64,000 bases of DNA from the NCBI GenBank assembly GCA_902777835.1, contig CACYVC010000003.1, positions 40,452 to 104,451 of the forward strand, written 5' to 3'. Each line of letters starts with the position of its first letter. The first letter of the stretch is position 1. The position numbers and the translations under genes were made by a program. The notes below the pieces were generated by a model that was given only the letters and a program-made list of their open reading frames with translations, had not been told where the DNA came from and ran no database searches. The DNA comes from an uncultured Bacteroidales bacterium. GTDB taxonomy: Bacteria > Bacteroidota > Bacteroidia > Bacteroidales > Muribaculaceae. Positions 17,321-25,590 of this stretch are shown here, piece after piece.

Positions 17321-18124
17321 ATGAAGAAAATTTTCACTCTTTTTGCAGCTGCTTTGGTAGGCGTATGTGCTTTCGCACAAATGCCAGAGACTTGCCCATC
17401 AGAGCTTAGCCTCAAACTTCTCGATGGTAGCGATCCCGCTAAGGCAACAGTAGAAGTTATGGTTGTTAACTCTAGCTTGAACCTTAATGGTTTCAACACT
17501 GAGCTTGGTAAGCTTAATGCTAACGGAGAAGATTATGCAGCTGTTGCTTGGAAGAGAGCACAAGGCGCTAACTGGTTTACTGGTAAAGGTTATGCTAATG
17601 TAATTTTGGCTCGCCTTGTTGAGAATCCTGACTTTGACTGGGTTACCGATGCTGATCTTGAGGAGATGCTGAGTGACATGGCCGACATTAAGAGCAACAA
17701 GAAAGTAACTGAAGAAGGCGATCGTCTCGTTATTATTGAGCTTCTCTCAACCAACGATGTTCGTTTCTTCCCCGTTCTTGAGGAACCAACAGCTGTTGGC
17801 TATTTCGCAGTTGACATGTCAGCTCTCGTAGATGCAAAAGATGCTGAGCCCGTTACCTTCGCTGCTCCAGCTATTCCTTCTCGCTACTCGTTCTCTTACA
17901 CCGGTGGTGTAGAGGGTACTCGCGCTTGGACTCCCGACGCTCCTATTGAGTATGCTTTGACTGTAGAGGATGGTCAAGTTGTTGAGCCAACTATAAGTGC
18001 TATCAACACTATCAGCACCGACAAGGCTGTTGACAACCGTATCTTCGACCTCCAGGGCCGCGAGCTCCAGAGCGTTCCCGAGCACGGAATCTACATCCAG
18101 AACGGCAAGAAGTATGTTAAGTAA
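17321..18124 (+). CDS. Secreted paralog 1: beta-sandwich (possibly cohesin-like) domain with sorting tail
   Basis: 267 residues. Signal peptide MKKIFTLFAAALVGVCAFA; one domain (about 25-215) with LNLNGFNTELGK, WKRAQGANW, VIIELLSTNDVRFFP and SFSYTGGVEGTRAW; then a linker and a C-terminal tail VDNRIFDLQGRELQS...GIYIQNGKKYVK that resembles type IX secretion sorting tails. The core pattern (hydrophobic strand, GFN, an LxxxN strand, then V-DMSAL) resembles cohesin-type sandwiches, but that is my inference. Its 3' 100 bases and terminator are almost the same as in the two paralogs. Confidence 0.7.
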   Translation: MKKIFTLFAAALVGVCAFAQMPETCPSELSLKLLDGSDPAKATVEVMVVNSSLNLNGFNTELGKLNANGEDYAAVAWKRAQGANWFTGKGYANVILARLVENPDFDWVTDADLEEMLSDMADIKSNKKVTEEGDRLVIIELLSTNDVRFFPVLEEPTAVGYFAVDMSALVDAKDAEPVTFAAPAIPSRYSFSYTGGVEGTRAWTPDAPIEYALTVEDGQVVEPTISAINTISTDKAVDNRIFDLQGRELQSVPEHGIYIQNGKKYVK

Positions 18125-18146
18125 TTAACTACTTATGCAAAAAACT

Positions 18147-18175
18147 AAAAACCACCCAAGATGGGTGGTTTTTTT
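18147..18175 (+). terminator. Terminator after paralog 1
   Basis: ACCACCC-AAGAT-GGGTGGT with flanking A and T runs; the same stem follows paralogs 2 and 3. Confidence 0.9.
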
Positions 18176-18358
18176 GTTTAACAGGGGTGCCAAAATGGAA
18201 TTAACACATCATATCAGGTGCAATGACTCATAATCATTATTATTTTAAAATATCAATTTTGACTTACCTTATATTTTGGGGGACCTGAACTAGGGCCCAT
18301 GAATTGTGAACCACGAACTATTAAAAAATCACTTTTTTCGTGTTTTTTTAAAAAAAAG

Positions 18359-18390
18359 TTTGGTCATTAGGAAAACTTTTACTTATTTTG
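18359..18390 (+). promoter_or_regulatory. Promoter of secreted paralog 2
   Basis: TTTG (18359-18362), 20-base spacer, TTATTTTG (18383-18390). Confidence 0.5.
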
Positions 18391-18457
18391 CATTGAATTC
18401 TATGCATAGTTGTCATCCGAGAGCTTTAAATGGAACAAATTGTTATAAATTGAAAGA

Positions 18458-18474
18458 CGTGACTTATAAATATT
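18458..18474 (+). promoter_or_regulatory. Conserved leader box, copy 2
   Basis: CGTGACTTATAAATATT, 15 of 17 bases as in copies 1 and 3, 32 bases before the paralog 2 start. Confidence 0.55.
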
Positions 18475-18506
18475 AATTGAATTTTTAACATTAAAATCGA
18501 TTTGAC

Positions 18507-19295
18507 ATGAAGAAAATTTTTACTCTTTTTGTAGCAGGTTTGCTAGGTTTAGGTGCTTTTGCTCAGCCATGCCCATCAAAGATGAAATTGGAACTTAAAG
18601 ATGCCGCTGATCCTGCAAATGTAACTTTTGAGTTTGTTCTCGCTGAGAACGCAAGCGAGTACCTCAATGGCTGGAATGTGGAATTCACAAAGCCTGAGGG
18701 TGCAACCTGGAAGAGAGCTCAAGGTGCCAACTGGGTAACCGCTAAGGGTTATGCTGCTTACATTCTGGAGCGCCTCAACTTGGACGGCCAAACTGCTGCT
18801 GACTTTACTAATGATGAGTTAGAGGATATGCTCAGTGACTTCCTCGACAACAAGAGCAATGCTAAGAACAATGGTGCAACTCTTATGTTCATCCAGGTTC
18901 TTACTACTAACGAATGCCGTTACTACCCAACCCATGCCGGTGCTGTAGCTATGGGTAAAGTTGACATCTCTGCACTTCCTGATGGAGAATATGAGTTCAA
19001 GACTTTGGTAGATGCTGAAGGCGCACCTCTTGCCTCTGGTAGCTCGTTCTCTTACACAGGTGGTCCAGAGGTTCCTGCAGGCGTACACCCTGAGGAAGGC
19101 AACTGGATTATGGACGAACCAGTTTCTATGATTCTTAAGAAAGTGGGCGATTCTATCACCCAAATTACTGGCATCACCACCATCGCTGTTGACAAGCCAG
19201 TTGACAACCGCATCTTCGACCTCCAGGGCCGCGAGCTCCAGAGCGTTCCCGAGCACGGAATCTACATCCAGAACGGCAAGAAGTATGTTAAGTAA
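18507..19295 (+). CDS. Secreted paralog 2: beta-sandwich (possibly cohesin-like) domain with sorting tail
   Basis: 262 residues, same plan as paralog 1: signal peptide MKKIFTLFVAGLLGLGAFA, domain with LNGWNVEFTKPEGATWKRAQGANW, LMFIQVLTTNECRYYP and VDISALPDGEYEF, then SFSYTGG, and the identical tail from VDNRIFDLQGRELQS to KKYVK. The module is closer to paralog 3 than to paralog 1 (shared WVTAKGYA, AADFTNDELEDML). It has its own promoter and terminator. Confidence 0.7.
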   Translation: MKKIFTLFVAGLLGLGAFAQPCPSKMKLELKDAADPANVTFEFVLAENASEYLNGWNVEFTKPEGATWKRAQGANWVTAKGYAAYILERLNLDGQTAADFTNDELEDMLSDFLDNKSNAKNNGATLMFIQVLTTNECRYYPTHAGAVAMGKVDISALPDGEYEFKTLVDAEGAPLASGSSFSYTGGPEVPAGVHPEEGNWIMDEPVSMILKKVGDSITQITGITTIAVDKPVDNRIFDLQGRELQSVPEHGIYIQNGKKYVK

Positions 19296-19315
19296 TTAAC
19301 TACTAACGCAAAAAA

Positions 19316-19348
19316 ACAAAACCACCCATCCCAATGGGTGGTTTTTTT
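19316..19348 (+). terminator. Terminator after paralog 2
   Basis: ACCACCCA (19321-19328) pairs with TGGGTGGT (19335-19342), then TTTTTT. Confidence 0.9.
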
Positions 19349-19662
19349 ATGCCACTGATGTAATGTAGGGACAACACGTGCGTTATCCGAAAAAAACGAC
19401 AGGAAACGGACAAGGCACACAAAGCAACTTGAGCCACACCAAGACGCAGCGAAAAACCTAATACTAAGAACGAATAACTAAAAACAAAAGAGGTATGTAT
19501 AATTTAAACTAAAGTACTTATTATTATGAATAAAGCAAAATAATAATTTTATCATTGGTAACCGATAAAAAACACGACAACCCTTGTAATTTACTGATAA
19601 TTAGTCAGCAACGTCATTTTAGCTCTTGATGGGCTTGGTTTTTTATTTTCGTTGTATTCTTC

Positions 19663-19805
19663 AGCTCCCCCTCTAAAACAGAGGGGGGCAAGGGGGAGTA
19701 TGACTGAGTCAATGTGTTGTTTTTCAAACTGTTTTCATACCCCTCAGTCACTTCGTGACAGCTCCCCTATCTTAATGGAGCAGCTATCTCCACTTTTCCA
19801 GGACA
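19663..19805. repeat. Structured intergenic element with GC-rich hairpins
   Basis: CCCCTCT-AAAAC-AGAGGGG followed by CAAGGGGGAG; then GTCACTTCGTGAC and an AGCTCC...GGAGCAGCT hairpin. Base composition is unlike its AT-rich surroundings. From memory, similar text recurs in Bacteroidales intergenic regions and gives spurious short ORFs (APPLKQRGARG); that recurrence was not checked. Confidence 0.5.
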
Positions 19806-19869
19806 CTAATTATAATTTTATAATAAAATATAATCAACTATTTTTTACATCTTTTTTTCTTTAAAATAG

Positions 19870-19900
19870 TTTGGAAATAAAAAAAATTTTACTATTTTTG
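19870..19900 (+). promoter_or_regulatory. Promoter of secreted paralog 3
   Basis: TTTG (19870-19873), 19-base spacer, TATTTTTG (19893-19900), an exact Bacteroidota match. It predicts a leader of about 100 bases. Confidence 0.7.
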
Positions 19901-19956
19901 TATTGTTTTCTATTCAATGCATAATTGTATTGATTCAGCACTATCAATTTGAGTGG

Positions 19957-19973
19957 CGTGACTAATAAATAAT
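19957..19973 (+). promoter_or_regulatory. Conserved leader box, copy 3
   Basis: CGTGACTAATAAATAAT, identical to copy 1, 33 bases before the start. Confidence 0.6.
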
Positions 19974-20006
19974 TATTTATCTAATTAACATCTAAATCAT
20001 TTTAAA

Positions 20007-21554
20007 ATGAAAAAATTATTTACACTTTTTGCAGCTGCATTGGTAGGTCTTGCTGCTTTTGCACAGGAACCATGCCCAACTAAGATGGAAATGCAGCTTC
20101 AGGATGCATCAGATCCTGCAAATGTATTCTTTGAGTTTGTTATCACTCAGAACAACAGCTTGAACCTCAATGGTTTCAACATGGAGATCACTAAGCCTGA
20201 TGGTGTAACCTGGAAGAGAGCTCAAGGCGCCAACTGGGTAACCGCTAAGGGTTATGCTTCTTACATCTTAGAGCGCATCAACATCGACGGCGCAACTGCT
20301 GCTGACTTCACTAATGATGAGTTAGAGGATATGCTTGGCGACTTCCTCGACAACAAGAGCAATGTAAAGAACGGTAGCGCAAGTGATCCAGGTTCAACTC
20401 TTGCTTTCATCCAGATTCTTTCTACCAATGAATGCCGCTTCTATCCTGACCATGCCGGCGCTGTAGGCAAGGCAAAAGTTGACATGTCAGCCCTTGCTGA
20501 TGGCGAGTATGAGTTCAGAGCAGAGGCTACTCCACCGACTTGCTCGTTCTCTTACACTGGTGGCCCAGAGGGTACTCGCGCTTGGACTAGTGACGAGCCA
20601 GTTGTTATGACTCTTAAGAAAGAGGGTGATGTTATTACTCAGATTACTGAAACTCCTCCTGAACCAGTAGTTGAGTACGAAGCATTCTATGTAACTGGTA
20701 CCTTCAACGAGTGGAGCCAGGATGTTGCTAACATGACTGAGCTCGTTAGTAACGAGGATGGTACTCAATTCTCTGGTGAGCTCGATCTTACCGATGGCGC
20801 TGAGTTCAAGGTTGTTTCTCCTCTTGAGGATGGCTTGAAGTGGTTCGGTGGTGCCGACGAGAACCAGATTGGATACTTCGAAATCAACGATGACATGCTC
20901 AACCAACCAATTGAGCTAGTTGACGGTTCTAACTTCAAAGTTGTTGGTGATGGCAAATACACCATCACAATTATGCAAGCCACCACTCCTGACGGCAAAG
21001 CACTTGCTGAGCCTCTCGTTATGACTGTTACGAAGGAAGAAACTCCAGAACCACCTGTTGTAGAGTACAGCGAGTTCTATGTAGTAGGTACATTCAATGA
21101 ATGGAGCCAGGAAGATGGTATGGTTCAGCTCGAAGGAAATGAAGAAGGCACTCAGTACATTGGCCAAGTACAGCTTGTGGATGGTGCCGAGTTTAAGGTT
21201 ATCGCTCCTGTTGAGGATGGCTGGAAGTGGTTCGGTGGTGCTGACGAGAACCAGGTTGGATACTTCGAGATCAACGATGGCGTGCTCAACCAACCAATAG
21301 AGCTCGTTGACGGTTCTAACTTCAAGGTTGTTGGTGACGGCAAGTACACCATCACAGTTATGCAACCCACCACTCCTGATGGCAAAGCGCTTGCTGAGCC
21401 TCTCGTAATGACAGTTTCGAAGGAAACTACTGGCATCGACTCTATCGCTATCGATAATGTTGACAACCGCATCTTCGATCTCCAGGGCCGCGAGCTCAAG
21501 AGCGTTCCCGAGCACGGAATCTACATCCAGAACGGCAAGAAGTATGTTAAGTAA
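20007..21554 (+). CDS. Secreted paralog 3: same domain plus two tandem carbohydrate-binding-like modules and sorting tail
   Basis: 515 residues. Signal peptide MKKLFTLFAAALVGLAAFA; shared domain (about 22-210); then two near-identical modules (about 225-345 and 350-470), each starting FYV-GTFNEWSQ and holding KWFGGADENQ, GYFEIN, NQPIELVDGSNFKVVGDGKYTIT; then the common tail. FxxxGTFNEW is reminiscent of starch-binding modules of the SusE/SusF or CBM20/48 type. The module repeat is strong at DNA level too (for example 20830-21020 against 21210-21400), so the duplication is recent or homogenised. Sugar specificity unknown. Confidence 0.7.
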   Translation: MKKLFTLFAAALVGLAAFAQEPCPTKMEMQLQDASDPANVFFEFVITQNNSLNLNGFNMEITKPDGVTWKRAQGANWVTAKGYASYILERINIDGATAADFTNDELEDMLGDFLDNKSNVKNGSASDPGSTLAFIQILSTNECRFYPDHAGAVGKAKVDMSALADGEYEFRAEATPPTCSFSYTGGPEGTRAWTSDEPVVMTLKKEGDVITQITETPPEPVVEYEAFYVTGTFNEWSQDVANMTELVSNEDGTQFSGELDLTDGAEFKVVSPLEDGLKWFGGADENQIGYFEINDDMLNQPIELVDGSNFKVVGDGKYTITIMQATTPDGKALAEPLVMTVTKEETPEPPVVEYSEFYVVGTFNEWSQEDGMVQLEGNEEGTQYIGQVQLVDGAEFKVIAPVEDGWKWFGGADENQVGYFEINDGVLNQPIELVDGSNFKVVGDGKYTITVMQPTTPDGKALAEPLVMTVSKETTGIDSIAIDNVDNRIFDLQGRELKSVPEHGIYIQNGKKYVK

Positions 21555-21576
21555 TTAACTGCTAATGCAAAAAACT

Positions 21577-21605
21577 AAAACCACCCATTTTTGGGTGGTT
21601 TTTTT
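21577..21605 (+). terminator. Terminator after paralog 3
   Basis: AAAACCACCC and GGGTGGTTTT around a T-rich loop, with a T tail. Confidence 0.9.
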
Positions 21606-21642
21606 GTGTCTGTACATTGCAAAAACAACTGCCCTGCGAAAC

Positions 21643-21718
21643 TTTTTCCACTCTTGCAGAGTGAAAATTAACAACGACTCCAGAGCTTATATTTCCATGT
21701 GCAAAGCACATATAGCAT
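21643..21718. repeat. Two-hairpin intergenic element, copy 2
   Basis: TTTTTCCACTC-TTGCA-GAGTGAAAA, then CATGTGC-AAA-GCACAT with TAGCAT. The first hairpin is the reverse complement of the one at 16017 with one mismatch over 27 bases. Confidence 0.6.
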
Positions 21719-21726
21719 AATCATAG

Positions 21727-22422
21727 TTATTCAAAGAACAGTTGTTCTTCCCAAGTGTGGTAGGCGTCGTCGCCTTTCAGGGTGGTGATATACTCCTTAT
21801 AGGTGATAAAGCGCGCTCCAAGGCTCTCAAGGTGTGGGGTGTGTATCTGGCAGTCAATGAGCGTGTCACCGTGCTCCTGCATCTGCCGCGCTAGGGCGAT
21901 AAGCGCCAACTTGCTGGTGTTTGGCTCATGCGAGAACATGCTCTCACCCACAAAGCCTGAGCCACTGGTCACGCCATAGAGGCCGCCCACGAGTTCGTCA
22001 CCGCGCCACACCTCCACGCTGCGAGCACGTCCCAGCTGGTGGAGTTTGGTATAGGCCGCGATTATGTCATCGCCGAGCCATGCCCCCTCCTGATCTATGC
22101 GATTATCTACTGTGCTGCACCCTCTAATCACCTGGTCGAAGGCAGTGTTGAAAGTCACACGGTATTGATGCTTGTTCATCAAAGTGCGCATCGAGTGACT
22201 CACATGGATCTCATCAGGAAAAATCACGAAACGCCGCTTGGGGCAGAACCACTGAATCTGTTTATACTTAAAGGCATACCACGGAAAGAAGCCGTGCTCA
22301 TAGGCAAGCAGCAGCCGCTCCAAACTGAGGTCTCCCCCTATGGCAACCATCCCATAAGGGTCGTTAAAAATAGGCATCTCAGGATGCGGAAACCATATAT
22401 TATCATCGAGCTCAAAAACCAC
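21727..22422 (-). CDS. aat: Leucyl/phenylalanyl-tRNA-protein transferase
   Basis: 231 residues, full length. Aat adds Leu or Phe from charged tRNA to proteins with N-terminal Arg or Lys, making them N-degrons for ClpS-ClpA-ClpP. Seen: WFPHPEMP, GMVAIGGDLSLERLLLAYEHGFFPWY, WFCPKRRFVIFP, EGAWLGDDIIAAY, VGGLYGVTSGSGFVGESMFS, LIDCQIHTPHLESLGA. It is downstream of clpA (148-base gap) and clpS on the same strand, so the pathway is encoded together. Confidence 0.96.
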   Translation of the reverse strand: MVFELDDNIWFPHPEMPIFNDPYGMVAIGGDLSLERLLLAYEHGFFPWYAFKYKQIQWFCPKRRFVIFPDEIHVSHSMRTLMNKHQYRVTFNTAFDQVIRGCSTVDNRIDQEGAWLGDDIIAAYTKLHQLGRARSVEVWRGDELVGGLYGVTSGSGFVGESMFSHEPNTSKLALIALARQMQEHGDTLIDCQIHTPHLESLGARFITYKEYITTLKGDDAYHTWEEQLFFE

Positions 22423-22427
22423 AAAAA

Positions 22428-22469
22428 ATAAGTGTTAAGTAATAAGTGTTAAGTAGTAAATGTAAGCAG
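22428..22469. repeat. Heptamer array (six units) between clpA and aat
   Basis: ATAAGTG, TTAAGTA, ATAAGTG, TTAAGTA, GTAAATG, TAAGCAG, continuing in degraded form to about 22499. It lies just upstream of the aat start. Confidence 0.7.
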
Positions 22470-22569
22470 TGAAAAATAAGTGGTAAGTTGTTAGTGAAAG
22501 GGGGCGACAATTGTCTTCAACAAAACTGTCTCTAGCGCAAATAATACTTGTCCAACTTGTCTTAAAAAT

Positions 22570-24945
22570 CTATGCAAGGACTATATTGCCGTCACTAAGG
22601 GCTATGTGGGCTGTGCCGCCGCGTTTTAGCTTGCCGAAGAGGATTTCGCGCATAAGCCGTGTCTTAAGCTCACGGTGCAACACGCGGTCGAGCTCGCGTG
22701 CACCATACTCGGCAGTAAAACCTTCCTTGAGCAACAAAGCCCTTGCCTCTCGATCCACTTTGAGCGTCACCTTCTTGGGAGTGAGCTTCTCTTGCAGCTC
22801 GCGCAGTCGCTTGTCGAGAATCATTCCCGCCATTGTCTCATCCATATCGTTGAACACGACGATGCTTGAGAGGCGGTTTATAAACTCGGGCTTAAACGTC
22901 TTCTTCACCTGTTTGAGCATGTCGCCGCCACGGCTGCCACGGCTATCAAAGCCCACACTCTGGCCCGCATGTTGCGCGCCAGCGTTGCTAGTCATGATGA
23001 GCACCACGTTGCGGAAGTCGGCATGGCGTCCCTTGTTGTCGGTGAGGCGCGCATAGTCCATCACTTGCAGCAATATATTGTATATATCCTCATGAGCCTT
23101 CTCTATCTCGTCGAGCAGCAGCACGCAGTTAGGCGTCTTGCGAATGGCATCGGTAAGTAGTCCGCCGTCTTCATAGCCCACATATCCGGCAGGCGAACCG
23201 ATGAGTTTGGCTACGGTGTGCTTCTCGGTGTATTCGCTCATGTCGAAGCGTACCAGTTCCACTCCCAGTTCCTTTGCCAGAACGCGCGCCACCTCGGTCT
23301 TGCCCACGCCAGTGGGTCCCACAAAGAGCAACGATGCCAGTGGCTTGCCGTCGTCGATAAGCCCCGCCTTGGAGAGCTGAACAGCCTCCACCACCTCTCG
23401 CACTGCCTGATCTTGACCGTAAATCACGCTCTTGATGCGCTTCTCAAGGGTCTTGAGCTGTGCATTATTGTCTTCTTTCATAGCGGTGGCGTTGATTTTC
23501 ATCACCTTGAGGAGCACGTCGTCGATAAGCGCCTTATCCACCACCTGACTTTTCTTGGCTGTGGGGTGTATGTGGCGATATGCACCCGCCTCGTCGATGA
23601 GGTCGATGGCCTTGTCGGGCAAGAAGCGCCCCATGATGTGCTTGGCACTAGCCCTCACAGCATAGTCGATAGCCACAGGAGCGTAGGTAACATGATGATA
23701 GCTCTCATAGCCCTTCTTCAGACCATTGATAATCTCGATGGTCTCATCTACCGATGGCTCAAGGATGTCAATCTGCTGGAAGCGGCGCACAATGCCCTTG
23801 CTGCGCGAGAGTTGGCGGTTAAACTCCTCGTAGGTGGTAGAACCTATGAAGCGCAGCTTGCCTTGCTCAAGATAGGGTTTGAGCATGTTGGAGGCGTCCA
23901 TCGCGCTGTCGCCCGTGGCACCAGCCCCAACTATGCTGTGAATCTCGTCGATATAGACAATGGCGTTGTCGAGACTCGACAAGTGGTCCATCGTCTGCTT
24001 TATGCGTTTCTCAAAGTCGCCGCGGTATTGCGTACCAGCAAGCATCGCCGCCATGTCAATTTGATATATTTTAAAACCCTTGAGAGTATCGGGGACGTTG
24101 CCGTCTTCAATGCGCTGAGCCAAGCCATAGATTAGCGCCGTCTTACCCACACCAGGCTCACCCACGTGCAACGGGTTGTTCTTGTCCTTGCGGCACAGCA
24201 CATGGATAGTGCGCTCCAGTTCAGCCTCTCGCCCAATGAGTGGATTATGCTCCTTTAGGTGATCGTTGATGCAGGTGACAAAGTCACCCACGTTGACTTT
24301 TTGCGACTCTGGAGCCTCTGGATAACCAAATATGTCATCACCATATTCATCGCCATCAATCAATTCGTCATCGCTCGACGATTCATCTCTAAACGAATCG
24401 CGATGAGACTTACTGTCAAGACCCATATAATCAATAGGAGTCAAGCTTTTTTTGGATTTTTTTAATTGCAGGTCCTTCCCCTTAATAGGGAATTTTTCGG
24501 TATATTCCTCAACTTTTGAGATGATGACTTGCAAAAAATCGCTGTCTAAGCTAGCATAGTGATTGAGAATGTTGGCAGCCAATGAATCTTTCAAACTCAT
24601 AGCAGCCCGCAACACATGGGTCACCTCAAGTTCTGGAGCCGATGATGCCTGCATGATGTTCATAGCACCCAAAATCAATGCCTGCAACTGTTCTGACGGG
24701 TCAAGCACATAATCCTCATTGCCAGGAACACGTCCTTGTTGCCTGATGTGACTGTCAAGAACCCCCACAACATACTCCACATCAATCGACATCTCACGAA
24801 GTGCATCATCCACAGAGTTGAGAGTGACAATAGCACATACCAGATGCTCTGGGGTCAAAAAGGGGTTGCGATACTCTAATGCCTTATCGACAGCAGTGCG
24901 CATCGCCACTTGAAGCTGAAAACTATTTATAATTTCTTTTGACAT
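22570..24945 (-). CDS. clpA: ATP-dependent Clp protease ATP-binding subunit ClpA
   Basis: 791 residues. Two ClpN repeats (1-150), an acidic linker (about 170-205), first AAA+ with [13 protein letters not shown] and [12 protein letters not shown], second AAA+ with [15 protein letters not shown] and [14 protein letters not shown], and a C-terminal D2-small domain. A VGF tripeptide after [10 protein letters not shown] fits the IGL/IGF loop that docks to ClpP, so this is an unfoldase for ClpP rather than a disaggregase. The ClpB-type middle coiled coil is absent. With clpS upstream it should handle N-degron substrates. Confidence 0.95.
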   Translation of the reverse strand: MSKEIINSFQLQVAMRTAVDKALEYRNPFLTPEHLVCAIVTLNSVDDALREMSIDVEYVVGVLDSHIRQQGRVPGNEDYVLDPSEQLQALILGAMNIMQASSAPELEVTHVLRAAMSLKDSLAANILNHYASLDSDFLQVIISKVEEYTEKFPIKGKDLQLKKSKKSLTPIDYMGLDSKSHRDSFRDESSSDDELIDGDEYGDDIFGYPEAPESQKVNVGDFVTCINDHLKEHNPLIGREAELERTIHVLCRKDKNNPLHVGEPGVGKTALIYGLAQRIEDGNVPDTLKGFKIYQIDMAAMLAGTQYRGDFEKRIKQTMDHLSSLDNAIVYIDEIHSIVGAGATGDSAMDASNMLKPYLEQGKLRFIGSTTYEEFNRQLSRSKGIVRRFQQIDILEPSVDETIEIINGLKKGYESYHHVTYAPVAIDYAVRASAKHIMGRFLPDKAIDLIDEAGAYRHIHPTAKKSQVVDKALIDDVLLKVMKINATAMKEDNNAQLKTLEKRIKSVIYGQDQAVREVVEAVQLSKAGLIDDGKPLASLLFVGPTGVGKTEVARVLAKELGVELVRFDMSEYTEKHTVAKLIGSPAGYVGYEDGGLLTDAIRKTPNCVLLLDEIEKAHEDIYNILLQVMDYARLTDNKGRHADFRNVVLIMTSNAGAQHAGQSVGFDSRGSRGGDMLKQVKKTFKPEFINRLSSIVVFNDMDETMAGMILDKRLRELQEKLTPKKVTLKVDREARALLLKEGFTAEYGARELDRVLHRELKTRLMREILFGKLKRGGTAHIALSDGNIVLA

Positions 24946-25042
24946 AACATTTTATTTTTTCAAAACATTCCAAAGGAGAGGTCCTCTACACCACGGCTCA
25001 GCCGTAGTCCGCCCACTAAAAATAACAGCAAATTAACAAAAA

Positions 25043-25147
25043 ACTCAGAACTATGAACTGTGAACTATGAACTGTGAACTATGAACTGTGAACTGTGAAC
25101 TATGAACTATGAACTATGAACTGTGAACTATAAACTGTAAACTATTC
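25043..25147. repeat. Heptamer array, 15 units of ACTRTGA
   Basis: Fifteen exact 7-base steps; most units are ACTATGA or ACTGTGA, with ACTCAGA at one end and ACTATAA, ACTGTAA, ACTATTC at the clpS end. The last unit overlaps the clpS stop codon (25142-25144). This is the cleanest array in the window. Confidence 0.92.
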
Positions 25148-25444
25148 CGGCTCGTAAGTGATGCGCAGCGGATAGCCTGCTTCACGAGCCATGGATGTGG
25201 CTTTTTTTGTCATCGACACTGCCATGTCGTAGCTATAAAGCCCCACCACGCCTTTCCCAGTCTCATGCACGGCAAGCATAATGGCCGTAGCCTCACTCTG
25301 AGACTTGAAAAACACCTCGATAAGCACCTTCACAACAAATTCCATCGTTGTGAAGTCATCGTTATGAAATATCACCCTGTAGTGCTTAGGAAATTTGGTG
25401 AATATCCTCTCCCGCTCTCTAACCGAGCCCTGTTGTTTTGCCAT
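25142..25444 (-). CDS. clpS: ATP-dependent Clp protease adaptor ClpS
   Basis: 100 residues. ClpS binds N-degron proteins and hands them to ClpA. Seen: the substrate pocket FHNDDFTTMEFVVKVL (Asn-Asp-Asp), LAVHETGKGVVGLYSYDMA (His of the pocket), and the C-terminal PLRITYEPE. The N-terminus (MAKQQGSVRERERIFTKFPKHYRV) is the flexible arm that enters ClpA. Gene order clpS-clpA-aat; the gap to clpA is filled mainly by a heptamer array. Confidence 0.95.
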   Translation of the reverse strand: MAKQQGSVRERERIFTKFPKHYRVIFHNDDFTTMEFVVKVLIEVFFKSQSEATAIMLAVHETGKGVVGLYSYDMAVSMTKKATSMAREAGYPLRITYEPE

Positions 25445-25474
25445 TTTATTTTTTACTTAAGCGTTTCAATATTG

Positions 25475-25482
25475 CAAAGTTA
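25475..25482 (-). promoter_or_regulatory. Promoter -7 box for the clpS-clpA-aat run
   Basis: TAACTTTG on the minus strand, 31 bases before the clpS ATG; exact match to TAnnTTTG. Confidence 0.65.
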
Positions 25483-25536
25483 GTAATAAACGAGCAAAAT
25501 ATGTGCCAAAATAACCACTATTATCAAATTATTTCT

Positions 25537-25544
25537 TACCTTTG
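25537..25544 (+). promoter_or_regulatory. Promoter -7 box for tRNA-Arg
   Basis: TACCTTTG, 47 bases before the tRNA 5' end. Confidence 0.6.
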
Positions 25545-25590
25545 CACCGCAAAATGCTGCAACACTATTGCAACGCATAATTTTGCGGCT

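Larger units (their letters stand above)
18125..18506. other. Intergenic stretch between paralogs 1 and 2
   Basis: Contains the paralog-1 terminator, a degenerate three-unit heptamer run (18301-18321: GAATTGT, GAACCAC, GAACTAT), and the promoter and leader of paralog 2. No reading frame of note was seen. Confidence 0.6.
19296..20006. other. 711-base intergenic stretch before paralog 3
   Basis: Contains the paralog-2 terminator, an unassigned AT-rich part, a structured repeat-like element (19663-19805) and the promoter and leader of paralog 3. A 70-codon frame over 19652-19864 is judged non-coding. Confidence 0.6.

Noticed and set aside
19349-19450. Decayed insertion sequence
   Set aside because: Short unassigned stretch with no terminal repeats or coding trace.
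19652-19864. 70-codon gene in the gap before paralog 3
   Set aside because: Runs through the hairpin element and ends in AT-rich sequence; looks like the known type of spurious ORF on a repeat.
22428-22499. Promoter cluster for aat
   Set aside because: No TAnnTTTG box; the region is repeat array.
23218-24135. 305-codon plus-strand frame opposite clpA
   Set aside because: It is the antisense shadow of a well-conserved gene; no promoter or recognisable domain.
24990-25010. Operator before clpA (ACGGCT-C-AGCCGT palindrome)
   Set aside because: Single short palindrome, no second site and no promoter next to it.
25043-25147. CRISPR array
   Set aside because: Units are 7 bases with no spacers and no cas genes.
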